Part shown: positions 14,181 to 29,391 of the stretch, piece after piece | Numbering within the stretch: the first letter of the stretch is position 1 | Layout of the letters: each line of letters starts with the position of its first letter | Translations under genes and position numbers: made by a program | The notes under the pieces: generated by a model | What the model was told of the DNA's origin: nothing | The model's input: the letters and a program-made list of their open reading frames with translations, nothing else | Databases searched by the model: none | Assembly: GCA_036583965.1 (NCBI GenBank) | Contig: JAZBQD010000013.1 | Coordinates: 12,688,348 to 12,752,347, forward strand | Reading direction: 5' to 3' | DNA length: 64,000 bases | From: Prunella strophiata | Taxonomy: Eukaryota > Chordata > Aves > Passeriformes > Prunellidae

Positions 14181-16227
14181 AGAGAATATTAGGACTGCTG
14201 TACACAACAAACCCTTTTGGAGTTCATTTTCAGTGATGTGGGTCCTGGCTCATCTGAGTGTACTTTGGTCCTGTCTCTAAATCTCCTCAGTGTCCTCACA
14301 CACCATCAAATTACTCGAATCATTTGTTTGGTAGCTTTACATGCTGCTTGTGCACCATTTGCAGGAAGAGATAATTATGTCTCAGCTCTTTAGTTTGTTT
14401 TTCTGCTTGAACTTTATTGCATTTTAATAGTTTTTCTAGCTCTCTCTAGTGCCTAAATAAGAGAAGGAGAAGGGACTTTAACAAATAATTTTTCTTTTTT
14501 GTCACTGTTATGGTTCAATATGTGAAAATGGCAACACCTTGGACTTCCTTAAGTTTTTAAACTGTGTTAAAAGAGCTTGAGTTACACAAGGCCAAATAGC
14601 AAACACTGAGTATTAACTTAACTGAAGCCAAACAAGAATCCAGTGCAGTGTGAACCTGAATTAACTTCAATTTCTGACAGATGCACAAACTGTTACAACC
14701 CACAGCTCCCCTCTGAATGCCTCATTTTCCTCTGGGCAGTTTTATTTTCCTCTGGCCCCATCCCTTCCCTCTCCTCCCAATGTGGATTCCTGCCTTTTTC
14801 CAGCCACAGTCACAGCCCAGCTTTTCTTGTAGTGTATTGACATGGCTTTAGTCTTACTGAAAGGAAACAACAAATATTTATTCACTGCCCTTCTTTACAG
14901 CTTCCACTTGAAATGAGTAAATATAAAAGTGGTTCTGATCCTTCTGGCTTTGTGTTGCTACTGGCTCAGAGAGAACAGCTGAGGAGGGAAGTGCTCCAAG
15001 GCACTGGCATTGGCATTTGCATGGAAAGGAAAACACTTCAGTGGATTTGCAGAAACCCTGGTAAACACAGAGCTCCAAAGAGACTGGCAAAAAATCCTGG
15101 GGGAAATCAGATTTCTGTTAGTGCTGTGATCTTGGGGTTCATAGTGAGGCCAAACCTAGAAATTCCAGAATAGGTAAAATCTCCTGCACCACCAAATGAG
15201 TCCCTTGACCAAGGCAGCCCCTGCTGCTCCAGTGGCCAAATTGTTCCTTTCTCAGGACAAGGCAAAGTTCACAACCTGAAATCCTCACAAAGGAACTTTT
15301 GGCTTTGGGATCTGCCTCACCACTTAAGCCACACTGCCCTCCTAAGCAAGCCAGGCCTGTGCCATGGCAGCAGAGTCACCACATTTATTTTTTCCCCCAC
15401 GAGGAGCTGCAATCCCCCCTGGCTGCAGAGGCACTGGGAATATTTGAATAGCCTTGAATACCACAGGCAGTAATCAGAGCTTCCCCAGGTGCACAATTCT
15501 AAATGAATCTCATATTGAGCTTTTATTTTTAGAGAAATATAATGATCAGAACCCAGACTAGCCCCATTAGGGCTGTCACTTCGTTTTGAGGGACTTCAGA
15601 AAGAAACAGACTTAAAATGTTTAAGGTTAATTAAAGGAAAACAAAAAGATTTATAGTATATAGAGAAGCTCTGAGTGAAAGGTGTGAAGCACAAGTGATG
15701 GAATTTCTTTGATGGCCTTGTGATGTGAGTGAGGGTGGGATGGCAGAAATACACAGAAAAAGGAGGAAAGGGTTTGTGCTGGGTGAAATTTGGCAGGAAA
15801 GTCCCATTTCTGTCAGCAGTGTCATCCCCTATGGAAGAGCAAGCAGGGTTTGAATATCATGGGAGGATGCAAAGGAGTTACAGGTAATTCCATCAGCTCT
15901 TGTGCACTGGCAGAGCAGGATCTGCTGAGCACTGCTCCATCAGCTCTGGACCACCAGGTCCAGAACATCCCTGAGATATCCCTGAGATATCCCTGATGCT
16001 CCAAATCACAAACCTTTCTTTTCCAGCTGTATGGTCACACCTACAAGTGTTAAATACCATTTCTGCTGCAGCCACAGAATTATTGGTCCTTGCTTTCAAT
16101 TTCCAGGCTGCATTAAGTACCATTAGCAACATTCCTCTTAATTTTCTTTGCTCTCTTTTGAATTCCTGGAGCTGTCCAGAGCAGATAACCTCTTGCTGAT
16201 AGCAGAGGGTGCAGCTGCTGAGTGGAC

Positions 16228-16244
16228 TGCAGGAATTTCCTGCA
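16228..16244. repeat. Short perfect inverted repeat, 8-bp arms with 1-nt spacer
   Basis: The sequence TGCAGGAATTTCCTGCA reads as 8-bp arms around a single T. The same GGAATT motif recurs immediately downstream. Such a short palindrome may be chance; no function is assigned. Confidence 0.6.
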
Positions 16245-18012
16245 GGAATTCCAGGAGCTGCAATGTGGGATGTTACTGCTCAAAGCAACTCCCAGAACAA
16301 TCCCAACCCAACTCCTCTGTAAAACACTGGGTTTTTCTTTGCTCCACCTCATAATTACAGCTTGTGTCAGAGCCTAGGCAAGAAGACTTTTCAGATATGT
16401 GCCTGGAAATAATTAGAACTGGGCTCTGAGAGGGAGCAGCTCTCTGCTCTGGGGCCACAAAAGCACCTCAAAGCAGGAGCTGGCCACAAAAGCAGCTCCT
16501 TTCTCCCTCTGAAAATGCCACCTACCCAAACAGAGAACTGCAGTGCTGCAAACAGCATCCCAGCTGGCCAGAGAGCAGTCAGTAAAACACCCAGCAAATC
16601 ACAGTGTCAGTGACCCTGCAGTAAAATGTTCCTGTCACCTGTGGCCTTCTTTGGCCCCTTTCATGGAAGTTCTGGGCAGAAAACACCAACCCATGACTGA
16701 CTGAGGAAAGATTTCATCCAATGATTTCCAGCTCCCTTCTTTCCACTGTCTCCTGGGAGCCAGCCAGGATTTAATGAGAGCATTGCTGTCCATCTCTGCT
16801 CCCTCCTGAGTGCAAGCCACCAGCATTTCCACAAACACCAGAGCCCCAGGCAGCTGGAGGTCTTTGCCAGGCTCTGCTGCACAGATATTTGAAGCCCAGG
16901 CTGTGGCAAACACCTCCCAGTCCAGACTGGAAAGGAACCAGTGCCCAGTGTGCAGAGGCACACTGCCAGTCTCACATGGCACTTGGGGAATTGACTTTTT
17001 TCCTTAGGGAAAAAAAAAAAAAATCTTCATGTTTCACCCTGTATTTATATTATTTATACAATGTTTTACAGTTATTTAATCACAATTGTCAGGTATGCCC
17101 CCATTCTCCTGCTGGCTCAGTGGTGTCCTTGTGTTTGAAAAACAGGGGCTGGGCAGAGATGGGCTCTGATTTGTGATTCCATCCTGGGCTTGGAGAAATT
17201 CCTTCTCCTTGGGGAACTCAAGCAATTAAAACCTGAGATTTCCCCCAGGGGCAGAGGCAGGACCTGCCTGTAAGCCAGAGGTTCTCCTGTTCCTTTTACA
17301 GCAATAATGTCCCACTCATAAACAAGGCCAGACTTTCCTGGAGACACTGCACTTCTCTGAACAGCTCTGCCAATTTACCAAATTCTTGGGAAATCTTGCT
17401 TACAGACATGAAAGGGAAATGTGGCTTGCAGAAAATCACATTTGGGGTGAACAATGAATTCCCTTTTCAAAGTGAAATGTCAATGATGTTTTCAACAGAG
17501 GCTATCACAGCAAGCACAGAAATTTATTCAATATTCCAGAAACTGCCAAGGCAGGAGTGGTGATAACACGACCAAGTGTGCAGTTCAGTTTGGCCCTGTT
17601 CTTTTCATTTTTAAATTAAATTTGATAGCTGTAGGATAGGACTTTTCTGTGAACAAACTAAACTCAGGTGCTCCTTTAGCCTTTTTCCTTCTCCTGGTTG
17701 CTCTCAGGACTTATGACAGAAGCAGAGATGCTGCATTTGGTGAGCAAAGGGAATTCTGGCACAAAGTCTCTCCTGTGGCACCAGGGAGCTGCTCTTGTTC
17801 CTTTATCACCAATTAGCAGCAGGAGATTGCAGGAGCTGATCAACCTGCCTAAAAAAAAATCAATTTTAAACCAGGATGCAAAGGGCAGTGCTGGTTTCTC
17901 TCCAGCCATGAAGTGCTCATGCCATCAGCCATGGTAACTGAAGAATGTTTTCTCTAAAGCTGGCCCAAAATAAGTTGAAGCAGTTTTGACAGGAAAAAAA
18001 AATAAAATCTTT

Positions 18013-18426
18013 CTACAAAGGCTCATCTTCTAAAAACTTTAATTTGAAATGCTCAACTTTCTTGAAGTTAATTTGGAAACAAAATATTTCAACAAGCAAC
18101 AGAAGTTTGGTGTTGTGTTCTAGAAGCATCTTTCCAACAGCTCGGTATTTTAAGTCTGTGAAAATCTTCAAAATTGCCTGCCATAAATTTATCACTTTGT
18201 CCATTGGAATATTCACCAAACAAAAATATTCAAGAAGGCTGTTGAAAGGTGTCACAGGCTCATTAAATTGTTTTTTTGCAAAAGTGAAGCATGTAAGTGT
18301 AATAATTAGATCAGTGCAGACTTTAAATACACACACACATCGTGCTGCACTGAAATGAATCCTTGCACTGACACCTGCCTTGCTGCAATGCCTGTGGAAC
18401 CAAAATTGTAAAAGAATGCAGACCAA
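18013..18426 (-). CDS. Coding-like ORF: possible terminal exon or pseudogene fragment
   Basis: This minus-strand frame has 137 codons and ends in TAG at 18013-18015. The sequence is strongly AT-rich, where stops should be frequent. The last ~90 codons (from about 18280 down to the stop) read like a real soluble helical protein, with regularly spaced Leu/Ile/Phe/Val mixed with Lys, Asp, Glu and Asn, and no low complexity. The upstream ~45 codons look less protein-like and are probably intron or 5' noncoding. Possible splice acceptors on the minus strand are an AG just before the PVTPF codons, or the CAACAG a few codons later; both are weak. No poly(A) signal is obvious just downstream. I do not recognise the family. 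It could be a last exon, a decayed retrocopy or chance: the opposite strand is also open for 104 codons. Confidence 0.3.
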   Translation of the reverse strand: MVCILLQFWFHRHCSKAGVSARIHFSAARCVCVFKVCTDLIITLTCFTFAKKQFNEPVTPFNSLLEYFCLVNIPMDKVINLWQAILKIFTDLKYRAVGKMLLEHNTKLLLLVEIFCFQINFKKVEHFKLKFLEDEPL

Positions 18427-21400
18427 AATGGGCTCCAGTTGTTGTGCTAAGCCTTAGGGTAAGATGGGGTCAGAGAAACAAGGAGCTTAATGGATTTTAT
18501 TCCAGGAAACAAAGGCTGCAAGCAAGGAATCAGCTGCTCTGAGAGCAGTGGGAACAGTCATTAAAAGCTGATTAGTGGGAGAGGTCCAGGCACAAGCACA
18601 GAGCACTCAAGGAAAGAAAGTTCTCCCAGCAAGAGCAGCGTGGTTTGATTTTCCTCCTCGAAAATTGAGGCAATTTCTTGATTCTGAGCACAGGAACTGG
18701 GAATGTTCAAGTGACATTTGTTCAAGTGACACCCCAAGCCCCTCCCTGGCAGTGAGGTTTGCACACAGGCAAATGGTTTTAAAATGTTTTTAAAATCCCA
18801 CTGTGGAATTCTGTGCAGCACCTTACAGTAACTATCCAAAACATTTCTCACACTCTGAGTGCCTGCCACGAGCCCTGGGAGACAAATGATGAATGTTCAC
18901 TGCCTTTGGACAATAAATATAAATAAGAGTCTAAACAGACACAGCAGCTCTGTGTGAGAGTCTGAGGGAAGTTCAGGAATCAGGAGCTGATCTACATGCT
19001 CAGTGGGGAAAAAGGAAATGTGGATATTTGTCTACCAGAAAAATGATTCTTGATATTTAATAATTTTTAATTTTGGATAAGATTTATTCTCCTCATGGTT
19101 TGTTCCTGTGGGCTTTCAGGACAGGGTTTGTTCCCTGGGCTCAGTGTCTGGGAAAGCCAAGTTTGGACTCCTTGAACAGCCAGGTAAGGAAGGCAGCATT
19201 TCTGCAAGAGTTAATCTCTTCCTGATGAGCAGGTACTAAGAGCAGATAAATGTTTTTTTTAGTCAGATAGTGCCTAAAATGAAATATATCAGCAGAGCCA
19301 GTGCCTGTGGTGAGGCCAGCTGAGCTCTCTGTTTAAGAAGTGCTCATCATTTAATATTTCCTTTGGGAAAAAGCTGCAAACCCCCCCAACTCAGACAGCA
19401 GAAATGAACTCTGGAGGGAAAACCAGTGCCCAGGCACAGGTGATGTTGGTATTCACTCTGTGCCAGAGCTGCCTGTGGGGCTGTGTGATTTCTGAGCCCA
19501 AAACCTCCAAAGGGATTTTCTCCCACCAGTACTGATGGGGGAAGAAAGGACTGGGCACATCACAGAGGAGGGACCAGATGCTGGCACTGCCCCTGCTGAA
19601 TCACAGCAGATCCTTCAGGGAGTCCACTAAAGGGTTAAATTCAAGTGTAGCACGCTGAATTTACCAAAATCAAAAGGAAAACTTGAGCATCATCAACAGT
19701 GAATTCAGGTTTGGTCTCGTTCTCTTGCTACCCTTCCCACCCCTTGACATATTTTCCTACCTAGAATTTTTTCTCTCTTCTGCAGAGTGAGAAAACCTTA
19801 ACCTGGCAGGATCTTAACTCTTCTATTTTCAGTCTGAACTTAAATCTGGTATCAGATTGATATCTGATATAAAACAGATACAGAAAATGCAAATGTTGCC
19901 CATTTTGACTCGAGATTCGATCAGATCTCCTTCAGCTGCTGTTGTCACTGCCAAGTCAAGGGGACCAAAGATGCTCCTGTGAAACTTTAATAGCAAGAGC
20001 AGCTCCATGGAGATGACACCTCAGGGCTGAGGGGCTCTTTGAAGGAGGTGAAAGAATCAGAGTCTGAATCAGTGTGAGGAGAGAGAGATTAAAATGATCT
20101 CCCCTAAAATAAAACAGCATTTGACCACAATGAGGTCTGCTTTGGGAGTGAAAAGACTTCACACATTTTAATTTAGTTTGTAGCCAGAAAATAAGGATTC
20201 TGTGTGTCTTTCTGCAAATAAACATGCTCACATGCCCAGACACTTGTAGATATGAAGATAACCAGCAGACAGATACAGTGGATGAGATGTTCTCAGAAAG
20301 AAAAATAAATCAAAAATAAGATTCCAGAAAAAAACCAAAACCCCTCTGTGAATGGTATCACAACAAAATTCCTGTGCTCTCCATGGTTGGGATGCTGATG
20401 TCTCCATCAATAATGTAAATAACTGGATTTTTAATGCCTCCAGAAAAGCCCACAGCCAAACAGAAATGTGTTTTTAATAACTGGTATTGAAGAAAACTTG
20501 GCCCAATCTGTATGCAAATTGTGAGATGTGATTCTCTCTGCTTGTTAAAGAAACCTGCTGTGGAAAATTTATGTGTGTTTTTTACTTCAAAAGCTTCCAA
20601 AGTATTTCACCCACCAAAATGATGCCACGCTTTTGAAATATGGTTACCTTGAAAACAGAAGCTGACAGTGGAAACAGAAGAAATACTATGAAACTGTGAT
20701 CAAATGAAAAATGTGTTGCTTCACAAACATTCCACACAGGCCACAGAAGTCTTCCCATACAAAATACTGTCCAAAATCCTTTATCAGCTAAAGCAGGTGT
20801 CTACTGACACAGAGAGAACCCAAAACAAGCCCTGTTTTTAAACTCATGAATAGTGAGAAAGGAAGGAATGAAAAGAAGAAACTCTCTCCTCCTGCTTTTG
20901 ACACTGCATTTTTCCATGGCCACATCACAGCCCCCTCATCCTCCCCTCCAGGATCACATTTATTTACCCAGGCCCTGATGGAGGGGAAGTGATGTTTTAC
21001 CCAACTAATTTTACTGACTCAGGAAACAAAGTGAACAATCTGGTAAGAAAGATCTGACTCTGAACCAAAACTTGCAGTGGGAGCACAGAAATCGATTCCC
21101 TGTCTGCTGAGCCTTGTGTTCAAGTGACTTTTTGGAGATGTAAATCTCTGTGTAAACTCTAAATAGGGCTGGTTTGTGTGGTTGTATTTACCAAAAAAAT
21201 CCTGTTTGCAGAGCACTCCAGGGACTGAGAGCTGCAATTCCAAACAAATGCCCACCAAATGCACAGAGGCTGCAGCAGCAGTGCCCAGGAGCTCAGCTTA
21301 CCCTGGCAAGTTAATTGGACAGGTAAGGCACCTTCCATGGCAAGCAGATTAAGCCATAAATCCAAGCATCATCAATCTAAAATGATGCACTTAAAATTGC

Positions 21401-23318
21401 TGCTTCTCTCCTTTCTGCATTGCACTGTGCTGGGTCATTAGTTTTTATTAAAATATGACAGTGCTGTGGAGTCTGCTCCTAACTGGCTTTTAGCAGGGGA
21501 AGGAAGAGAGACAAAAGACCATAAACTTATCCTGCAGAATGTGGTCTGGCCATAAATACAATTCTCTGTCCCCATGGTTTGACTTGCCTTTCTGCTCTAT
21601 GCAGCTGGGGAAGAGGGAGCTGGCAATCACATCCAAACCACCTCAGGAAAATCTGAAATTTTTACCTGATGCAGCAAGAAGTCAACAGAGAAGGAAATCC
21701 CCTGATCTGAGAGAGAAGAGCTGAGAAAGAGGGTATTTTTTGATACTGCATTGGATTTTATGAAGAGCCAGAAGGAAAGGTTCAGTTTCAACCAGAAAGC
21801 ATTATTCAAAAAAGACTCGTGTCACCAACAAACAGTCCTTTCATTTTGTTGGTGCTCAGACCCTTAACAGGTGGGTAACTAACTCATTATTTCATGCAGG
21901 CTTTTTACCTACCTTTGTTTCTGAAGGCAGAAGAAATTCCTTTATTGCTACATGTTTTGTGGTAATGCAGCAGCTGCTGTTTATGGTAATTCCTGCTTAC
22001 TTGCAAATAGACCTGTGTTTATTTTGTGCCACGCCAGCTGCCAACAAAGACATCTGAAGAATAATTTCCATGCTCAAAGGAAAGGCTCTGCTCATTTCTT
22101 TCTCCTGCATTTCAGATGCAGGGGTGCTGGACTGGAGGTGTCTGGGGGTGAGCTGTGAGATGAGCTGAACCTGGAATTCCTCCCACAGGAATCCATCTAT
22201 CTCTCACCCTGGGTGTTGGCACAGCCCACTCTGAGCTGCTGCTGCTGCCCAAGCAGGGCACAAATCCCACTGCAGGAATCCCCCTGGGGAGATCCCTTTG
22301 CTCCTCACCTGCTTTAGGCTAAAACATTTAACTGAGGGATGTTTTACTCAGTGAGAGCTCCAAAAGGGAGAGGCATCTGTGGTTCTGCACATCCATCTGG
22401 CCTCAATGGAAATGAACTGTCCAGTTTTTTAAAGATACCTGGTGAATTTTCATCATTTTCATTAAAAAGATAGCTGGTGAATATTCCACATTTTCTTGTA
22501 AAAACAGTAAATATTTCCTCAGAAAACATTTCATGAAAGGTACATTGGTTTCTGGCCACCTCTTTCCCCCTGAGAACCTCTGCAAAGCAATTCAGTGAGA
22601 ATGAAGGCTCTGCCCCAGAAAAGGGGTGCTGCAGTCCTGAAGGGGACTTTCATTTAACAGGTTTGGATTTTTGGAAGGAGTTCCTACATGCTATTAGCTG
22701 TATGCCCCATCTGCAAATGAAGTAATGAATAAATTATCATGAATAAACACAAACACCCAAAGTCAGCAACAGCAAGAAAGCAAAAATAATGAAACTATGA
22801 AGGAAACTCTGCCTTTTTTTGAAAAGGACATTCCTAACACACAAGTTGTCAGGGTGGGAATCAGTAGATGAGAACAGAAAAGTTTAAATACTTTTGCTAG
22901 AAGTTCTCTCCTAAAAACTGGTCTAATGGTAAGCAAGCTTCAAACTCCTCAGCACAAGCTGTTTACACGGGCTCTGCAGGCAGCACAGACTGGCACAATG
23001 CAGACAAGTGTGGAGGCATTCACATGGATTCAGCATCCTGAGAGGAATCACAGACACCAATGCACAGTGCTGCAAGCACAGGAGCCAAGCTGCTCAGCTC
23101 TGAGTGATGCAACTGCTATTTCTTTCTCCCACAGCCATCAGACTCAAGAACATTTCAAAGTCCCATAAATCCCCCCAGAAGTGCTCCACTCAGTCCCTGT
23201 TTTCAGGCAGGAATAAAGAGATTGGGGCAATATAATCTGTGGATCTCAGTGATTTCAGTGCAGACCTGGGCACTGCTGGGCACGAGGGTTGGTCTGACAG
23301 GCTGAACTGGATCCTTGG
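18427..23318. other. Unique noncoding stretch
   Basis: No recognisable gene, mobile element or tandem array. The sequence is AT-leaning with many short overlapping open frames (maximum about 95 codons). A 12-nt motif (GTTCAAGTGACA-like) is repeated near 18710-18732, and a GATCTGATAT-type motif recurs near 19850-19880. Both are too short to interpret. Confidence 0.55.
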
Positions 23319-23804
23319 AAGGATTTGGGGCTGGGTGGATCCAGGAGAGGGGTGAAGCACACAAAAACAACCCAAAAAGGGATTTTTGTCACAGAACCCT
23401 TCCCATCAAAGTTCAGGAGCTGGGGGATCCAGCAGGAAGGTGAAGCACACAACAATAACCCAAAAAAGGATTTTTGTCACTGAATCCTTCCCATCAAAGC
23501 CCAGGAGCTGGGGGGATCCAGGAGAGGGGTGAAGCACACAAAAACAATAACCCAAAAAAGGATTTTTGTCACAGAACCCTTCCCATCAAAGCCCAGGAGC
23601 TGGGGGGATCCAGCAGGAGGGTGAAGCACACAAAAACAACCCAAAAAGGGATTTTTGTTACAGAATCCTTCCTATCAAAGCCCAGGAACTGGGGGATCCA
23701 GCAGGAGGGTGAAGCACAACAACAATAACCCAAAAAAGGATCTTTATCACAAAATCCTTGCCATCAAAGCCCAGGAGCTGGGGGGTCCAGGCACACAAAC
23801 ACAG
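23319..23804. repeat. 88-92 bp tandem repeat, about 5.5 copies
   Basis: A block starting GGATTTTTGTCAC recurs at 23380, 23468, 23560 and 23649, with a diverged copy at 23738, giving spacings of 88, 92, 89 and 89. Each unit also carries CCCATCAAAG, a GGAGCTGGGG-GATCCAG segment and GAAGCACACA followed by an AACAATAACCC or AACAACCC variant. Length differences come from the A/C-rich part. Copies differ by several substitutions, so the array is moderately old. Open frames through it are artefacts. Confidence 0.93.
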
Positions 23805-26158
23805 GGGTGTTAAACCAGGCAAACTCCACCTGGGGTCACCTGAGCTGGATTTGGACACCTGAGCAGCACCTCAGGGGAGGGAGCACAGCCTGCAGCTGGG
23901 AACCCTCTGCTGCTGCTGCTGCTGCCTGGAGCTGGGAGCAGGGAAAGCTGCAGGCAGCACATCTGGAACCTGGACAGACAGATGTTGGCACTTGCAGTTC
24001 TGTGCTTTTCCCAGGAATTCACACACAGCCATGGAATTTCTGTTCCCCTCGTGGTACAGAAGAGGTAATCCCCCCTCACAGCAGTTCTGTTTTCTGCTTT
24101 ACTGTAAATGGGGAGGTGGGTGACATTTATTTGTTAAACATTGCCATAAATATTTAGCAGAGCAGGGCTCAGTTGAGAGGAGGACATCTAAACAGATTGC
24201 TGGTGAGCTAACCCTTGGAGATTTTCCAGATTTCTCTCCCTTCCTCCCCATTTCTTTCTTTCTTTATGGAGAAACTAAATAAACATTTGAAAGGAGATGC
24301 ACGACTGGAACAAAACCCCCATAAATAATTCAAAAGAAAATTAATAGGATTCAAGATACACTTTCTGATTATCAGCACGGATGCTACTCTTTATTTTATT
24401 TTATTTTTTTACAGCAGCAGCCAGCTGGTACAGTGCATCATGCTAATCAGGGAGTGCCTTTCACATTCCTGAAACACTCCTTGGAAACACATCTCCCTCC
24501 ATCAAACTGCTTTGAAGTTCTGCAGGTCACAGCAGCAGCCCCCAAAAATGTTTCACTTCCCATCCCTGTCACTGCGTGCCTCAAACCCACTGAGAGTGCC
24601 TTGGGACCTCAGGTCACACTGAGGAATGAGCCTGGAGGGTTCCAATGTCTCTGAAGAGCTCACTCAGCAGAGTTTGCATCTCCTGTGCAGGCTTCACTGG
24701 AGCCACCCTCAATATCAGCCAGGCAGAAGAACTGCAGCAGAGATGAATCTCATCCTTCCCTCTCTCAGGAGCCACCAGCCTCCTGTTTCCAGCCTAGCTA
24801 CAGAACACAGCTTTCATGAGGACTCAGGGAAGATCCCCCCTGAAGGTCAGGCAGCAGCCCATTGTGCCAGGAGGAGCTCCCTGCATGGAAATCTGGAATA
24901 AATCCCTTGGATTCTGCTTCCATGGGGCTGTGCTCACTCCTGCTCCCTCAGCTGTCAGGGTGGGAGGTGTGGATGTGCGTGGGATCATGTTGGGTTTTTG
25001 CTGTAATCATTAATTTAAGGGAATTAGAGCAAGAAGTGAAGAATGAAGGGTTTAGAGCAGCAGCTTCCATCACTCCTGTCTGTGAAGAGGACACACAGGA
25101 AAGGGAAGCCCTGCATGAGTGCACACCCCCAGCTGCTGCTGGCTGTGCCCAGGTGTGCCTGCATGGCCAAATATTCACCTTTCCTCCTGCCTGAGAGACA
25201 CCAGGAGGGGCAGGGCAAATACAAGCTACATCACTGTAAGAAAATGTGTTTTCACATAAGCAGGGAATATAACGAGGTTCCTCTTCCCTGACAGCAGATG
25301 AATAGAGCAGAAAATGAATGCCTCAAAAACTGCTGCTAATGCTGACCTCAAAATGGCCCAGAAATAATTTCAAAGGTTTCAGCCTGATTGTTTAAATACA
25401 CTTTCAGCATTTTCTGCCTGCTGTTAATCAGACATTTATGACTAATAACTCCTTATCTCTCCAACACTCACCCATAAACCAATCACTGTAATCAGGCAGG
25501 GGGGTGCTTTGGCCACTGCTTGAAACGTGGAGCACAGAAGTCTCATCTGCACCTTGAATCCTCCCCTCTGCTCATTGCAGTGCTTGCTGCCCTTCCATCA
25601 GCAGAAGCTGCTTCAGGCAGAGGGAAATCTTTTTCTTGTTGTGCTCATGCAGAGCCCCCACCACAGTGAGGTTCAGAACCCCCTGGTCCTGCTGCATTGA
25701 CTGGTTTTGATATGAGAATCACAGTGTGAAGGAAAGGTGCAACTGTGAAGCAGTTTGCATCAGAACAGGAAAAAATGGCTTTATTCTTTCTTCTTAACAA
25801 ATCATGCAAATGTTCTCATTTCCCTGATGGATTAAGAATGCACTTAGTCAAGGGAAAACATCTGTCCAAGCAGTGAGGAAGGAGACAGAGCCATATGCCT
25901 GAGTGAACTGCTGCTCAGGAGAATGCAAAGAAAATCCAGAGGGCTGGTGTGGGATTTGGCTCTCTGGAGGGGAAAAAGGCAAAAACTCAGCAAAAAACCC
26001 TCTGTTCACACAGCAGAGAGGGACAGAGGCAAGGATGGGAGGGCATCATGACAGCAAGGAGGGATATTTGTGAAGAGCAAGCAGCACACCCTGGTTCAGG
26101 ACAAACAGCTGTGCAGGGGGAGCAGCCAGGCTGGTGGGAGCACTGGCACTGCCAGCAT
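23805..26158. other. Unique noncoding stretch
   Basis: No gene recognised. A T-rich TTTTA pentamer run lies at about 24391-24412. Open frames reach about 116 codons and overlap on both strands. A candidate conserved patch at 25320-25500 is listed separately. Confidence 0.5.
25320..25500. promoter_or_regulatory. Possible conserved noncoding element (texture only)
   Basis: AT-leaning unique sequence with TTAATCAGAC, ATTTATGACTAATAA and TAATCAGG-type homeodomain cores, plus two similar GCCTG-TTAATCAG / GTAATCAGGC segments. It resembles enhancer-type sequence by eye only, and no alignment was available. Confidence 0.2.
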
Positions 26159-26200
26159 GGCTCAGGACAGTGGAAGAACAGGACAGACAGACAGACAGAC
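26159..26200 (+). repeat. Short GACA seed with the same leader as the giant GACA array
   Basis: The 17-nt leader GGCTCAGGACAGTGGAA (26159-26175) is followed by a few bases and then 19 nt of GACA repeat (26182-26200). The identical 17-nt leader occurs at 27193-27209, directly before the 2.18-kb GACA array. One is plausibly the unexpanded relative of the other, created by local duplication. Confidence 0.85.
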
Positions 26201-26343
26201 TGCAGCCAGCTGAGGGACAGCAAATGGGTCCCTTTCCTTCCTTCCTGAGCTGAGGCACTGCTGTAAATCTGCCAGGAGCCAGGGCTGCTGCTGCAGGTTC
26301 CAAGGGCAGGGCCAGGAGAGCAGCTCAGGGTGCAGAGGGGATC

Positions 26344-27199
26344 AGTTAGGGCTCAGTCATGAGTTTGGGCTCAGTCATGAGTTGGGCTCAGTCATGAGTG
26401 AGGGCTCAGTCATGAGTGAGGGCTCAGTTATGAGTTTGGGCTCAGTTATGAGTGAGGGCTCAGTTATGAGTGAGGGCTCAGTCATGAGTGAGGGCTCAGT
26501 CATGAGTGAGGGCTCAGTTATGAGTTTGGGCTCAGTCATGAGTTTGGGCTCAGCTATGAGTGAGGGCTCAGTCATGAGTGAGGGCTCAGTTATGAGTTAG
26601 GGCTCAGTTATGAGTTTGGGCTCAGTCATGAGTTTGGGCTCAGTTATGAGTTAGGGCTCAGTCATGAGTGAGGGCTCAGTCATGAGTTTGGGCTCAGTCA
26701 TGAGTTTGGGCTCAGTTATGAGTTAGGGCTCAGTCATGAGTGAGGGCTCAGTCATGAGTTTGGGCTCAGTCATGAGTGAGGGCTCAGTTATGAGTGAGAG
26801 CTCAGTTATGAGTGAGGGCTCAGTCATGAGTGAGGGCTCAGTCATGAATTAGGCTCAGTCATGAGTGAGTGCTCAGTTATGAGTTTGGGCTCAGTTATGA
26901 GTGAGGGCTCAGTCATGAGTGAGGGCTCAGTTATGAGTGAGGGCTCAGTCATGAATTAGGCTCAGTCATGAGTGAGTGCTCAGTTATGAGTTTGGGCTCA
27001 GTTATGAGTGAGGGCTCAGTCATGAGTGAGTGCTCAGTTATGAGTGAGTGCTCAGTTATGAGTTTGGGCTCAGTTATGAGTGAGTGCTCAGTTATGAGTT
27101 TGGGCTCAGTTATGAGTGAGGGCTCAGTCATGAGTGAGTGCTCAGTTATGAGTTTGGGCTCAGTCATGAGTTAGGGCTCAGTCATGAGTGAGGGCTCAG
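26344..27199. repeat. 18-bp minisatellite, left arm (~47 copies)
   Basis: The unit is GGGCTCAGTTATGAGTTT with a small set of variants: C or T in GTYATGAG, and an ending of TTT, TGA or TTA. Each unit contains CTCA-GTYA-TGAG, a possible 4-bp hairpin stem with a 4-nt loop. A higher-order repeat is visible: a rare ATGAATTAGG variant recurs 107 bp apart (26841 and 26948) with matching neighbours, which is six units minus one base. Plus-strand MSEGSV/MSLGSV and minus-strand MTEPSL/ITEPKL frames are by-products of an 18-nt unit without stops. Confidence 0.97.
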
Positions 27200-27211
27200 G
27201 ACAGTGGAAAG

Positions 27212-29391
<2,180 letters not shown>

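Larger units (their letters stand above)
12481..18012. other. Unique noncoding stretch
   Basis: No gene recognised. The only structured bits I see are a triplicated 13-nt motif around 15970-15996 (core GAGATATCCCT), a short inverted repeat at 16228-16244 and fourteen A at 17010-17023. A patch at 14020-14180 is listed separately as a possible conserved element. Open frames are short and overlapping. Confidence 0.55.

Noticed and set aside
16228..16244. Short palindrome as an operator-type site
   Set aside because: An 8-bp inverted repeat is expected by chance in 64 kb and has no promoter context.
26581..26660. Interstitial telomere repeat (GTTAGGG words)
   Set aside because: GTTAGGG here is only the TTA-ended variant of the 18-mer and is not in TTAGGG tandem form.
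26344..27199. AP-1 sites (TGASTCA) in the 18-mer
   Set aside because: The unit has GTCATGAG or GTTATGAG; the exact AP-1 heptamer does not appear in it.
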